From NCBI GenBank assembly GCA_947650285.1, contig CANTFL010000909.1, positions 1-64,000 of the forward strand: 64,000 bases of DNA, given 5' to 3'. Positions 46,303 through 59,470 of the stretch are shown in pieces; the stretch's first letter is position 1, and every line of letters starts with the position of its first letter. The notes under the pieces are model-generated. The model saw only the letters and a list, made by a program, of their open reading frames with translations. It did no database searches and was not told the origin of the DNA. The stretch comes from Hyaloperonospora brassicae. Lineage: Eukaryota > Oomycota > Peronosporomycetes > Peronosporales > Peronosporaceae. A program made the position numbers and the translations under genes.

Positions 46303-47285
46303 TTACTTTGGCGGCATGCGAAGCCCGCCGTCGAGACGGATAGTTTCACCGTTAATCATTCGATTGTCAATGATAGCATGTACCAACTGAGCGTACTCTT
46401 CGGGGTTTCCTAAACGGCTTGGGAATGGAACGCGGTCACCAAGTTCCTTTTGCACGTTCTCAGGAAGTCCCGCCAGAAGCGGCGTCATGAACAGACCTGC
46501 AGCGTAAACATGTGATGTTATCTTTATGACGCAAGCACGCAGCGACAAACTGACAAACTTCTTCGTATTACCTGGCGCAATGGTATTCACACGGATACCG
46601 AGAGGAGACAAGTCTCTCGCAAGAGGAAGCGTCATTCCGACGATGGCTGCTTTACTAGCGGCGTACGCAACTTGTCCGATTTGCCCCTCATACGCAGCGA
46701 TGCTGGCAGTATTGATGATAATGCCATGCTCTCCGTCAGGCCCGGGTTTTGCTTTGGACATGCTAGATCGACAACGAAGCTGACTCAGTTTCTTGATATG
46801 ATAGCAATAACCTTCAACCCCTACCGTTCGGCTGCAAGGCGAGCGACGTTAAAGGTCCCGACCGTGTTGACGTCAAGAGTTCGTTGGAAGTGGCGAAGCG
46901 GATGCACGCCTTTCTTGCTCAGTGTCTTGATAGCCAGAGCGATACCGGCACAATTCACAGCTGTATTCACGGGCTCACCAAAGACCGATTCTGCCAGGTC
47001 TAGAGCCGCCGTCACGTCTTCCTCGCGCGTCACCTACTCTTCAATCACATTAGTTACCTTATCCCACATGAGCAAGCATTTAGTAAAGCTGATTCATTAC
47101 TCACTTACATCGGTGGGGCTAAAGCGGCACGAATTGCCAAGTTCTTCTGCGACGTTGACTCCTTCGCTGCTCGGCAGGTCACATAAAATTACGCGCGCTC
47201 CATTTTGCACGAGTCGATTAGCTGTCGCGCGGCCGAGGCCAGATGCTGCACCGGTAATGATGGCAACGCGTGAGGACAAAGCCAT
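46303..47285 (-). CDS. HSD17B10-like: 3-hydroxyacyl-CoA dehydrogenase type 2 (HSD10-like short-chain dehydrogenase), four exons
   Basis: Exons 47,285-47,109, 47,033-46,825, 46,762-46,572 and 46,496-46,303 join to 256 codons, the usual size of this family. All three introns (75, 62, 75 nt) are GT...AG; the first donor is GTAAGT. Residues 11-18 are the NAD-binding TGAASGLG, 86-89 NCAG; the catalytic set is Ser149 ([10 protein letters not shown]) with Tyr162 and Lys166 (YAASK). [20 protein letters not shown] and the C-terminal [10 protein letters not shown] are characteristic of HSD10, a mitochondrial enzyme that oxidises 3-hydroxyacyl-CoA in isoleucine and fatty-acid breakdown. The start is chosen at MALSSR; an in-frame ATG 17 codons earlier (47,336) could add a leader. 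No neighbour genes within kilobases. Confidence 0.88.
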
Positions 47286-50200
47286 GGGATCGACAATAAT
47301 ATCTTTACTCCCCCTCCAGCTTGGCGTGGACCACACCTATTTGACTTTGTATCACGTGCAAGATCATTTTTTAGCACATTATTGCAATACCTAGCACATT
47401 GTACAATCGTTCTCTCGCTATTAATGGAGCAGCGCACTTATTTCTGAAAAAAGAGAGGTAAAATACCACGCAGTATTACAAATCGTGGAGTATGCATGCT
47501 GGTGAATAAAGGTTATAGTCGGCGGAAACATGCCACCTTTGATCGAGCACAATACGCCCTGCCAATTCTTCCGACTGCAACACGCAAAGCCATTGACAAT
47601 ATGAACAGCTGCATCTGCTATGGTAGCGCTAAACTGTATACTATAATAAACTATCGACCTCAGAGCCATATCTTGCCGCAAATTGCACACGTCTTGATAT
47701 TCTACTGTTCTACATACAATTCGCATGGTCACTTAAATGGGATCTGTGGGCCAAAAGGTGACTTGCCTGCAACAAATGTCCTCATTTCCATGTCGCTGCT
47801 CATCGCTGTTCATCTTGTATAACCAAGTAGCTAGTGCGATCTAGGCCGGCTAAAAAATGACAACCACGGTGAGCAAATTTACTTTTCATGTGCCGCAATT
47901 TCCACCGTCTCATGGCTGCTTTTAAAGAATGTGCAGCCAACATATATTTCTCGCAGGACTCATTAAACACATGATGGGCTCGTGTACGCGCACAGTTTGA
48001 TAATCCTGTCTCCTAACAGAATTTTGCACTGCGTTAATGGGCTCCTCACCGCTAATGTTGCGACTTTTTGTGCGCTCATACATAAATAGTACATCAGTCA
48101 TCAACTTCTTAAATCGATAGCAGCCCGAAATTTTTTGTTACTAAGTTAGGCTTCTGGCTGCTATCGATGTTGCAAATTCGTAACTGGTGTACCGTTCTTT
48201 GAGCACCGAATAGATCGCCTCTGCTTTGAATTCTATTTTCAATCGTGCCAAGCTCGAGCAAGATGACTACCGTTTGCCGTGTATCAGCAGAATGTAGAGC
48301 TTCCGCATTTTATGCGATGTGTTAAGCGTATTATCTCCCATTCGTAAATCCTGCAACAAAAACTGATGATTTGTACGCCGTGTTAATCTTCCATTCGGTT
48401 TTCTCGAAAAATATCCAAAATGAGTGAGACACGCATACAATTATACATCAAAATCGACTTGAATTTCGATCTCCCAATTTTGATTGAAATCTTATACAAC
48501 AACAAGAGCTGTAAAAAAAATTCCCAAATCCGCGTAAGTTGGGAAAGTCGTAACGAACTACTGCCTCTGTTGGTAGATAAGTAAAAAGTATTATGTTTTT
48601 GCGAAGTTGTGTAGCATCCGCAATGCAATATATAAGATGGCATAAACTGAATGGCAGCAAAATCAATGACTGCTGATCGTTTAAATAGCATGCATTAGAG
48701 GGAAGGAGGATAAATTATTTCGAGACGCATGAGTGATTGAATGTAGTGTGGTAATTCAGAAAAAGGCAAAGGATTGATCGATTTGAAGTCAACCCGTTCT
48801 TAACAGATTAGGCGTCTCCACTTGTAAGCGATATCATCCAGCACATGACGAGCTCTATATTTAATCGACTCTTTCTAGGTACTTGTGTTCCCGGATATGG
48901 ACAAGGTATTTCTCATGTCAATATCATACGTAGTGACTTTACCTCTTCTTCAAAGCGTGCATGTAGTCGGGCGCTGTGCCCATGCCGCGGTAGACGATAA
49001 TGTCTTCGATATTCACAATTATCCGCTACATACCGATTTTCGATTAGTGTCCAAATGTAGCAGCTTGTACGAAAAGAGACAAACAAATCTCCTATCCATT
49101 CGTGTCGGTGTACACGTGATTGTTAACTACCCTCGCCGTCGCAAGATAAATTATGTGTCGAAAATTTTAGCGAACGGGGATAGATCAAAAACGTACGCAA
49201 AGCTATTTAGCTCACTTCCACTTACTTATATGCCTGGACTCTTACGCACCTAACTGACTGGACCTAAATTAACGCCGCCGCCATTCTCATTTACAATGAC
49301 TACGTGGAACGCTGAATAACAAAATGGCAATTTCTGTGCGATAGAGATAAATAGGATCAAGGAAATTTGAAGGATATTATATGAGAGCGGACCTGGAGCC
49401 AACTGTTGCATCATCACCTGATCTTATACGTTTTCGTGGAAACTTGATCACACAGAAAGTTACAAGTTTGTTCAGCTAAATCGAAGCAAGTAAAAAACTT
49501 TAAATTCTTGAAGGTCCGTAAATTTATCTTTTTTTACTATAACCACGACTCTTTCTTTAATGTATTGATCGAAACATTACACCAGTCGCGGATCGGCTAT
49601 ATAAAATTGAATACATGAGCATCGTGCAAATCTATTTCTCGCTAGGTGTGTTTTCTAAGGACAATAGTCAGCAAAGCCATGTTTTTCGTAATACCGCAAT
49701 CGTTATATCAGTGGTAGAGTATGTTAATCCGCATCCTGTTTTACTGCAAATGGGTTGGGGCATGGTCAGCTTTTGACCACCTCGCACTTGCCATATGCGC
49801 TGCACAAAGTGCAGATATGTGCATTCAAGCTTAATGTAAATTTTGTGTGCTATTTCCCGGGCAGAAGAAGCCGTGATGCTCGGCTGGCTAAGAATTTGGC
49901 TGCAGTCGTGTAGTGAGAGAATGTGAGCAAAATGTTTTGTAGACCTTATACTTTACAACCAACATTCTTATCAAAATCTCTGATGACCATCAGCCGAACG
50001 CTTCAGTCACAGATTGTGCCATTCTAGCCAATGTAATGGTCTATACTGGGTCACGTGCACTTATCGACTACTTGCTACCCATGGATGCTCACTTCGTATC
50101 ATTAGATAGTATTTTAAAAATGTTACACACCTCCTTAAAACATGTTTAAATATTATCGTAGCATTAGATTTCGTCATACAAATACTTCTTAGATGACTTC

Positions 50201-50501
50201 AGCACCTATTTTTGACGGCCCTTCTAAATGACATCTGACACACTAAATTTAACATTCCATATAGGGTGTCTGGTCGCACATAGATATGATAGCATTTATT
50301 TACGATACCGAATCGCTTTGCGATTTATCAAAAGAGAATGGAGCTTTAATCGATAGGGGCTATAACATATACTGGTATGTGACACAACTATCGCGTATGT
50401 ATTACCGTAGCACATAGTATCCAGCACTATTACAATAGCGAATAGTATCCAAGAATACTAGAATGAATGGTAATGTGCTTCGTAGTAGGTGCATATACTA
50501 C
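47286..50501. other. Intergenic stretch upstream of the dehydrogenase
   Basis: Contains the promoter region of the dehydrogenase, without a motif I can support. A 122-codon plus-strand frame (48,885-49,253) has no recognisable domain. A stem-loop at 48,113-48,168 is listed separately. Confidence 0.4.
48113..48168. repeat. 17-bp inverted repeat (stem-loop)
   Basis: atcgatagcagcc and ggctgctatcgat are perfect 13-bp reverse complements; three further pairs (gaa/ttc) follow one mismatch. The spacer is about 22 bases. Confidence 0.6.
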
Positions 50502-50660
50502 TCATAGATGATATAAACCGTACTGTCAGCCGATAAAGTCAACGTGAAGGCCATATGCACGCAATGTATGGTAATTGTGAGGTGGCAACATGCTGGTATG
50601 TACATCAATACAGTTTTAGTTAGGGTAATAAAGAAGTATACAATGACTTTACTATGAAAT
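50502..50660. repeat. Uninterrupted copy of the repeat that E2 inserted into
   Basis: 50,502-50,598 matches 15,134-15,228 and the continuation matches 29,962-30,030 (shared tata-ac-t...aata...ctttactat). It serves as an empty-site reference for E2. Confidence 0.55.
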
Positions 50661-51898
50661 ATATAGCTCCCGTTTGGCAGTCAACATACCGATTTCCGAT
50701 TTGCCGTTTGCGATCCTCTCCACACTCTTGTGGTGTGGGGTCACGTCTGATGCTTCCACCCGTCATCAGTGTCAATGGATTATACTTTAATCAACACATG
50801 GGTAGAGAGCTCTTTTATGCCAAACATTACTTCGTGATTTGTACAACGGTAGGTATTCATCCGCAAATTCTGGCATTTGTGTAGCCATCACGACAATCGT
50901 GAAGTCTTTCCCATTGCTTATGTATGGAATAAAAGTTGTTAAACGCCTGATTAAGAACATCGGTGTGACAGACAAAAGTGCCATGTTAATAGTTCCTAAG
51001 AATGACGTACACCATGCTACAATTTCTAGCTCATACAGCATTTATTTTATGTGAACGTAAAGTATGCGATACAGCTACAATAGCAGATAAGCCAACAGAA
51101 AGAGTTTTTGATAAAAAAAGCCCTTAAAGATCCTGACTGTTGACATAGCCCATACCAAATGCCGCTATATGCGGGACTTAACATTACCATCGACCTGAAA
51201 TTTATTATCGTAAGAAGTTAAAAGATACAACCTTTACCACGGTACGTCAACCTCGACGAAGTCACAGCAGAAAATGCAATCAAGGTGATTTTTAGCATTA
51301 CATATTCGGCTGATAATGCTACAGCCTATGGCTGTAGAGCTTAACCTTCACAAACCAATACTTTTTGTAGAAAGACAGCCTTGAGGCCTGTCAAGGAGAA
51401 ATTTTTTGAAGTGCAGCGTGCTAAATAAAGAGTAGTAATTTGCGTACCAAATATTTAAGGAGCTAGTTATACACACGCTTACACTCAGTACACATCATAT
51501 GTTTAACCTAAATACGCTTATAAACTCCCTACGATCAAACAGAAGTCAAAACATTTATTATGTGTCTTGTGGGTGATTTTATCCGATCTATCTGTTCCGC
51601 TTCATGCTAGTACGATTACAAATTTATTTTACAAGGTAGACCATGGAGACTCCAGCCTATGGTAAGATTGTGCCAATTCAGCCGTTTCCGTAAATATAGA
51701 CTACAGAATTGCCAAGTTTTCATAGCCCACGGACCTGTTGTAACAAGGTGAGACCGTTACATAATAATTGATATCTTTGTATCAATTTTTGTACATTGTC
51801 TATTTAGAAAATCTTTAATTGACATTACCCGTAAAGAGTAAGGTTTAGAGAATTTTACCACCGATAGTAATATTTCTTTGATGGGTTGCTCCACCTGA
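50661..51898. other. Intergenic, no recognisable gene
   Basis: Short frames at 50,654-51,054 without motif. Nothing else seen. Confidence 0.4.
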
Positions 51899-52186
51899 TG
51901 GTTGATGATCACGGTACATCAACCAGATTAACCACCAATCGCTGCTGGACGCGCGCAATGGGTGGTGAGCAAGAAACCCACATAGGAGATTGTAGTTTAA
52001 TATAGTTAGCTCAAGATCGCAGATGGTTTATTAAGAAACATAACTATATTGAATTCAGTTCTACTTTTTTCCTTCGACAGATCTTTTGAGTTCTGCCCAC
52101 TTCGATGCTCTTCCTCGCGCCACGTGTACGTGACGTCGGGTGCACACAAACTTGTGTCGAATTGACACAAGGCGTGCCCCGTTACA
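51899..52186. repeat. LTR-like dispersed repeat, copy B
   Basis: Second copy of the 32,619-32,934 repeat. Flanks cctga / cctgt give a 4-of-5 target duplication candidate. No internal coding region is adjacent, fitting a solo LTR. Confidence 0.6.
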
Positions 52187-52849
52187 CCTGTGCTGTCTTG
52201 TGAGCAAAAATACTGTAATGATTGCAAGCGATTGTTAAGGGGGCAAGTGCTGCCAGATAAAGTGCAACAAATATTTTGGGAGATGATTTTGCCTTGTATC
52301 TTGAATCAGTGCGCTAAACGATATGGCATCGCTAAAAAATACTAAGGTTCCAAGTTCAAAATTGTTTCGAAGTTATAGTAGCTGTACGTAATGGCAGAAC
52401 GAACGTAACATCAGGGTCGGGTAGCCTTACAGACACGTTTAACAGCTTCATGAAGATAATTTGCGAATGTAACAATCATTGCGTTTATCATACAGCCACA
52501 GTCCCTTAATGACCATGGGGATGATACATTCTTCGATACATTGCTTATCAAAGTGACAAATTGCGTTTCTAATAGTACTGTTATTCAATGCGAAGGGAGA
52601 ATAGATTTTGACTAAACCCACTCACTAGATTATTGTAGGCCCGCATCCGTTGACCGCGGCAAATATCCATCGACAATGCGGAAGCCCTTAGAACAGGCTT
52701 AACCACAGCACTAGACAAATATCTTCTGTATGACTAACATTACACAGGGCGCTAGTCGACAGAAAGTTGGGGTGTAGTGGTATATGCTAGTTTTTGATGC
52801 GATCCTCATTCTCCTCTATCGCCCAGACGACCGACTGATGACGGAGTGG
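52187..52849. other. Intergenic, no recognisable gene
   Basis: No frame over 60 codons and no repeat found. Confidence 0.4.
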
Positions 52850-54200
52850 CCCATTTCCGTTCATACTTATGTTTCTCACCGTGTGTACCCGTCGGGAGGG
52901 CAGGTTATACTGACTCGGAAAACTTGAGGGTAATGTTCAACTTTATCAGCATAGGAATGAATTAGGGGGGTGAGCAAGTGGTTTGCTTCACTGTATACAG
53001 TTTGTCCAGGCCAAAATCTCGATACAAGATACCATGATCTATTATATCCCGATTTGTCCAATTATTTAGGTTGAAACCTGATCCGAATGTCTTCTGAATA
53101 CTATAAGCCGTCTCGCGGTCTTATGTCTAAACCCTGAACGGGCCACTGCTCCCGATCATAATTGAGGTATGTCATAACTGCTCTTAAAGCGCCTGGTTAA
53201 CAGTTTTGTGGCGCAATAAATGCAGGACGTAAGACAATTTTCTAAAAGCTAATTAACAAACACTTTCGAAAAAAGTGGAAACGTATATAAGATATCAAAA
53301 GATATCATGGTTATGTTCGTAAATTGACATGCCAAACCTATGAATTTGCCTATCTCCGTGTCAATGTTTTCTACCACGTGCTGTCCTTAACCTGACTAAT
53401 CATATCTTGTTTCTGTACTAAACACCCTAAACCGCCCATATCCATCGCAATCGGGTCGCGCTGGGTTGTGGTTACGATCATAGCTCTCGCGGATCGCGAA
53501 CACGATTTCTTCACTCAAAAAATGCTTGCGATAGTGTCATCTATCTTTACCAAACCCATTGTACTTAAAACCACTTTTTATGACTGTAAATGTCACTATG
53601 TTATAACCATGGTGTATGTAGCTCGATAGGTCTCGATTGGTCTAGCCTTACCCTGACTTATTCCGGTCGGATAGAGCTCGATCGTTTAAGTAATGCAATT
53701 TGTATGTACACTTCGTGTAATATTTGTGGTCCACATTGAGCACAATTTTAATCTTCAATATTTCATTATCAACATCCTCGGTCCCTTCCTTATTCATATC
53801 GTACGTCTGATGAACATATCGAACAACATTTGACAACATCGGGACGATCTCTATCGATCAAATTTACACTAAGTGACCGACTACGTCTAGTTCCCGAAAG
53901 GGGATATGCCAATCATTTTTGGGCGGCCACTTCCGATAGCGGATCTTGAGGGGTTTAGTACTCGACGAACCCACAGGACAATTACATCTTGGAGTTTTAC
54001 GTGCACTTAGTCTTGATACGCATCTATTAATAACGAGGGGGGAATAATATCCCGTCCCCGGAACAGACGTGCACACCAAGCGCAAGTATTATAAATATGA
54101 CGAAGACTTGCCAAGTAGATCGATTATAGAGTAGTAATTAATATATCTTAATATGCTTTAATTCCGTTACCATCTCCTTACCTCGTGTCCTGATTCCTGA
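52850..54200 (-). repeat. E3 3' LTR remnant (tentative)
   Basis: Supported by a short match to the U5-side segment of the E2 LTR (gtgtacccgtcgg-ggc) at about 52,878 and by its place beyond the antisense region. The rest is too diverged to align by eye, so limits are approximate. Confidence 0.35.
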
Positions 54201-54228
54201 CTTGACTGGAAAGTAATAGCTTGACCTC

Positions 54229-54360
54229 GTGGGCCCGACGTCCACCTTCACGGAACGGATCCGCCTTGCAAGACTCGAGGCCCACATTGTAGGGACCGAG
54301 GTTCACCTTGATAGCCCGAGGTCCACCTCGAGGGTTCCGGGCTCACCATGATTTTGTAGG
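54229..54360. repeat. Degenerate ~21-bp tandem repeat
   Basis: About five units related to cccgaggtccaccttgatagg, e.g. cccgacgtccacctt, accgaggttcaccttgatag, cccgaggtccacctcgaggg. It lies at the start of the E3 antisense region. Confidence 0.5.
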
Positions 54361-54499
54361 GTATCAGATACGAGACCATTGCTAGCTCATTATAAAACCA
54401 TTATACTGGTTTTCTAGAGATGTTTTCTCGTCGGTAAGTGTTGTGGGTCTTCCCCGCAAAATGTCTTGTCGCCTTCGTGACTCCTTTATCCTTGTCACT

Positions 54500-56310
54500 C
54501 TTTACTTGACGGCTCAACCTCTATTCCTTCGGTGAGCTGGCCCCCGGGTTCATCAATTTCGATAAGCACTTCACCAAAATCGCCTTCGCGCGCGATACGA
54601 GGAAGAATATCAGCGGTCTGAGACTTTTTTTGGGCAGAGCTGGCCGATGTCCAGGACCAGACATTCGAAACCGCGCGTTTGAATTTGAATCTTCTGAAGG
54701 CCACTCGAGCGCTTCAAGTAACGCAAGAGAAGTCCAATCGCGAGGTCGCCAAGATTCAAACACAGATAAATGAGGCCGAATAACGATTAGTTGCCGAGCG
54801 TGATGCGCTTCCGGATCGTCTCCTCCGGGTATAGGACACGATGTCTCAATATAAGAAAGCGTAAATTCAGTCCTAAAACAAGCTCCGTTGAAAATTTTGA
54901 CCGTATCGGAGAACTTCTAGGTTGAGTTGCTACAAACACGGGATAAATTTGCTTTCCAAGCTTCGTAGAATGATTGGTTGCGCTGCATTTTTTCGAAATG
55001 CGACTTTGTATTCACTCAGCTGTGTCTTGATGTCCAACCTGACGGCCGAACGGGAAGGCGCTATCTAAGATCACCTCACATTGCGATATCGCATGGAGTC
55101 GTTGGTGACCGGGGCCTCGTACAGTTCTATACCCAATTGACGTCGACCCCTTCCCGGAGCTTCTTCGCGTCCTAGAACTTTGGACTTCGCGTTACCCAGC
55201 CGTAACCTTCCGCGCTATCCCTTGACTCTACAGACCCAGACTGTCCTCAAAAGGATCACCCGATCATCAATCTCTACCCCCCATCGACCCAGATTTGTGA
55301 CTCTAGGAGATCGCGCGATACCAAGATCCGTCACGATATTAACGCCGCTCGGTCTATCTGCAAGCCAGCTGATTTAAGATTCCTCCTCTTATCCTCGCTA
55401 GCTTCTAAAGACAAAAAATTCACAGCATGTGAAAATGCGACCCTCGCACCATTATCTGGATCGCAATCTCATACTCGTCGTCATGCGTTAGGTGCTTAAT
55501 CTCAGCGCTTTGACGGATAGTCCTCGCTTTGATTATCGTGGTCTCTACTGATCTTCTATACAATGACTTAAATTCAAGCGCCCCTTGTCGATCAACAGTG
55601 TCCAAAATATCCAGAGTGATTTTTTTCGGCAAGGCTTCTAGTGATTTCAAAGAAACAATCAGGTTAACCAAAATCCCGCATCCATCCGTGAACTAGTTGC
55701 TGACACCCTCAGATTCTAAAAACCTGCCTCGCGTTAAGGGCTGTATGGCCAAGTGGGTACGTAATTACAGTTATCGCGAGCCTTAACCTTCGTCTCAGGT
55801 CAATATTCGGTAGGCGCGAAGATTCAGCTGAACCATCGTTGCCGAGTCGAGCGTCGACTTCCTATCCCTACACCTCGCAAAACCGAAATGATATCCGTCT
55901 CCGTTGTTCAAGGTGAGCAAAACTCTATCTTCTATATCGTAATCGGGCTTTTGAATTGGTGTCGATGGCCCAGTACAGGTGTTGTACGCCTCGGAACCCT
56001 AATATAAAGCTTTTCCTCACCCGATCTATTTTCCTTGTACAGGGAAGTTCAACCAGCTCGTCACCTTGTATCAGGAGTACGAAGATCGGAGCCGGTATCA
56101 ACCATGGTAGTCGACGCACGAGATCTTTGTCTCCCGCGATCAGCCACTTGGTAACTATCAATTGGCTGGGTTCCGTAAACAGAGGATGCAGAGGCGATCG
56201 AGATCTTGATCTCGGTAGACGATGATCCTTCAATTCATTTTTGAGGGTGCGATCGATGTCCGCTGCGATCCGGATATCGTGCTAAATATTTTCTTCTTGC
56301 ACCTCCCATC
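54500..56310 (+). pseudogene. E3 antisense coding region
   Basis: A coiled-coil-like stretch at about 54,620-54,850 (for example QEKSNREVAKIQTQINEAE) is followed by broken frames and a C-terminal block: QRRSR at 56,189-56,203 and, in the same frame, GAIDVRCD and IFFLH to 56,308. The spacing QRRSR to the block (19 codons) and within the block is identical to E2. It is on the strand opposite pol and convergent with it, as in E1 and E2. Multiple stops. Confidence 0.55.
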
Positions 56311-56707
56311 ATGATAGGAGGTGCCATTATGGTATCCAGGTTTAGGATGCAGAGATCAGAACATTTCCGATCTGCTGATACCTCTGGCACATCTTGATGC
56401 CACTATCCCTTAAGGATCTTGGTTTCACTATCAACCTGTAAGCCACACTGGAAGGTCGATTCCGAGTATGTTTGTCAAAAATAAATTCGCGTTGTCGTAA
56501 CTCAACTTTTATGGCTCAAATATTTAACATGATTTATTCTTGATCTTTTTATTTTCTTCTACGTAAAATTAGCTTTATTTCTTTCTATTCCGACCTTCTA
56601 TCCGTAAATGAATATTTTCGATATACAGTATATACATATATGTTAAATAGCCCGTTTAACACCTCAATCAACTATCTTTTTCGTCAATCAAGATCCGTTA
56701 ACCTTCG

Positions 56708-56938
56708 TTAGCAGTCAATGTCCACCTCGTGAGATTGTATCATCCCGAAAAGATCTCGACTAACCCGATCCCGATCGAACTCTTTCAAAAAGTCATCACA
56801 CTTAAAATAGGCTTCAATGATCCAGGTCAAATCTATGCGTACCTTCCTCGTACCAGGTACTGTTTTATATTCAGCCATGACGGGTCCTGTGTCCCGATAC
56901 CATGTCCAAAATCTTCTATACTTCGCATTAATCTGCAT
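56708..56938 (-). pseudogene. E3 chromodomain remnant
   Basis: Ends FLKEFDRDRVSRDLFGMIQS then HE, matching the end of the E1 and E2 chromodomains (F-RDRV...EVMQSHE). The WKG core is lost. Confidence 0.55.
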
Positions 56939-57275
56939 TTAACTCGCTCTCCCAACTATCTATCCGTATAATCAACTCTTTTATACCAACGCAATCTCCG
57001 CTGCCAATCATGAAAACATTATTAGGCATTTCCTGGAACTTCACCACTCGTTATGACTTGGATAGTTGCACGGCTGTACATCTTTGAATGGAGTCCCTCC
57101 TATCTGTAAACATCTGCATATTCTACACATAGATTAGAGCTAGAAATATTTCATCACCCATTTGTGCAAGCTTGCCGGCGTATCCGCCATTGATTTGGTA
57201 TGAATGGAGCCACATTTGCATTCCACACTATAGGTTGTACAGATCCTAATCTGCATTATGTCTATCCGCTCAATA

Positions 57276-58130
57276 TCAGATCGTTATCATGAGCTGCTCA
57301 TTCAATATTGCTCTTGCTCGCTGGCGCTGACGTTGAATGATGTAAAGCCATCTTTTCTCGTTTGAATCTCGTGTATCAGTGCTTACTAAAGGCGGAGTTG
57401 CCTTCAATGTCGATCTCGAGTCACTACCGTGGACCCGATAAAACGGCGTATCGCCACGTACGCGATCTTGTGCCGTATTGAAAGCAAACTTCAGCCTTTC
57501 TGCGCACTCGTACCATTCGTTTTGATCTACATCTGCGTCATACATATTGATGACCAGACTTAGCGCATCATGCGCTCTGCTGAACCATTCGCTTGAGGTC
57601 GATAGGCCATTGTAGCATATTTCTTTGTCCTGCAATCTTGAAAGTGCTCGAATAAAATAGAAATAAATGCAGTCGACAGTTCGTGATGTATCACTTCACT
57701 CGCCCCAAACCTTTGGAACAGACTTTTAACTTAACCTTCTACTATCGCCTGCGCAGTTTTTAAAACAATAACACTGTAATCACATATCCCGTGATTAGAT
57801 CCATCCATCACATCAACTACGTGCTCTCTTTAAAAGACAGCGGCAGGAATAGTATGTGATCCATTTCGATCATATGAAATGGTTATGTAGCTTGAAGATA
57901 TTATGGTGAACCACCAGCAACTGCGGGCAACCCCTTTCCATTCGTACAATCCATGTATTCACTCACATACTGATAAACGCTTCGATTAAGTCCTTTTCAA
58001 AGGAAATGAGATCGAATTTGCGGATCAGTTTTTCCGATCCATTAATTACCACCTTCCAAAATGGTAAGGTATTGGTGAAAAACTTCCTGCTGTAATGATT
58101 CAGATTTCACGACGCGGATCATCTCCGTGT
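57276..58130 (-). pseudogene. E3 integrase
   Basis: The zinc region at about 57,940-58,110 has FHQYLTILEGGN. The core near 57,700-57,830 reads VDGSNHGICDYSVIVLKTAQ and QRFGASEVIHHE in broken frames. The core end at 57,276-57,635 reads AERLKFAFNTAQDRVRGDT and DSRSTLKA. All match E1 and E2 domain by domain. Confidence 0.7.
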
Positions 58131-58509
58131 GATCTTAAGATGATCCCGACGATCGGGAGTAAAATAGAAGCTAATCGGTTTCGTCCACTTCACAGTCTGG
58201 GGCTATCGGAACACATGTCTTTGCCTTTACGACGATCAACTATGCCGAATTATCTACGTAGTGATCATTGACGGTGGCAATCCAGCCTTCATTCTATTTC
58301 GCCTGCTTAATTTGCTTAATTCGGATCTGGTGTACGACTCTTCGCGTAACACTTCAAGCCGCCTGCGTCGTTGCAACGCTAACCTAGTAATTGCATTAAT
58401 CTTCACCACCCGATCTGCGTTTTACGGCGCGATCAGCTCATCCAACGGAGTCAATGATACTAATTGTTGCATCTCTGGATCTGAGGAAACGTTCGTAACT
58501 CTCTCCTGT

Positions 58510-58890
58510 TGCAAGGATGTGCTCGCTAGTCGATTTGCACGTTGACTCCATTCCCGCTTCACGCGTAGAAACTCGTGCTCTGGTCACTACTGAAGTCGTT
58601 GCAGGGTCTTTTGTCGTAACAACTGTAGTCCTGGTGCTTTGCAATTGATCTTACCCAGCATCTGACAGGTCCACAACTTAAAATCGACACATTCGATAAT
58701 CCGTCCCCTCTTTTGCTTGTCCAATTGATCAAGCCCTAGCAAAAGACCACGTTATTCGGCTGCATTTGCAGTCAATTACATCGCATATTCTGAAGCAGCA
58801 TCCATAATATTCCGTTCCGAAATCTTCCACACGATCGCGCTGTAGGCTTCACTTCTTCCGCTTAATTTGAGCCCATCCGTCGAAACTGAC
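58510..58890 (-). pseudogene. E3 second (archaeal-like) RNase H
   Basis: VSFDGWAQIKRKK at about 58,855, then NAAE, ECVDFKL, a QMLGKINCKAPGLQLLRQ segment and NRLAS. The third acidic motif reads CVDF instead of CGDSN. Same block as E1 and E2, more decayed. Confidence 0.6.
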
Positions 58891-59214
58891 AACCATTAAA
58901 TTTTTGCACAGTTCCGCAATAGGCGGTTGCATCGTTATACTTCTCTCCAGCTGACACTCCGGGTCGATAGCGATAATCGTATCGTCTACCTCGGTATGAA
59001 AGGTTATTATTGCAAAGAGAGTACCAAGTATATTATCTTCCCCTTTCTCGCCCCTCCTAACTAACACTCTTCACCATTTTAACAACGCGGCCCATATTTG
59101 CAGCCCCCCCCACATTGATACTGGAGGAAAGGGTCAACCAGACAAGAGGCGAATATCGAGCAAGCAATTCGATCTCTTAGGATACCAGTAGAACATAGCA
59201 CACATCCCAAATTC

Positions 59215-59470
59215 TTAGTATGTATAGCATATCTTTTCTTCTATACCGTTATTAAAATGGTTATGATTGAGTGTTTGGCTTACAAATGTCACCGGCCAAT
59301 ATATACTATCGTATTCTTGCGACAGGGATGATGACACCGCCCACCTGCATGCATAAACCACTATCACCGGGGTCCGATCTAGGTCAAAATGCTTGAGGAT
59401 AAGGGTGGTAGAAATAATGGCCTTCAACATAGTGAATGGAATTGGACCTTTTACACCGATTATTTCGCTA
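59215..59470 (-). pseudogene. E3 Ty3-type RNase H
   Basis: LKHFDLDRTPVIVVYACRWA, then VSSSLSQEYDSIYWPVTFV and SQTL: the RNase H start through the central strand region, well readable for 71 codons. Confidence 0.75.

Noticed and set aside
48885..49253. 122-codon plus-strand frame with a hydrophobic N-terminal part
   Set aside because: The hydrophobic stretch lacks a clear cleavage site and nothing downstream is recognisable; likely chance.
49690..49770. tRNA-like stretch (tatatcagtggtagag resembling an A box)
   Set aside because: The T-arm/B box is not recognisable (gggttggggc), acceptor ends do not pair, and no flanking duplication was found.
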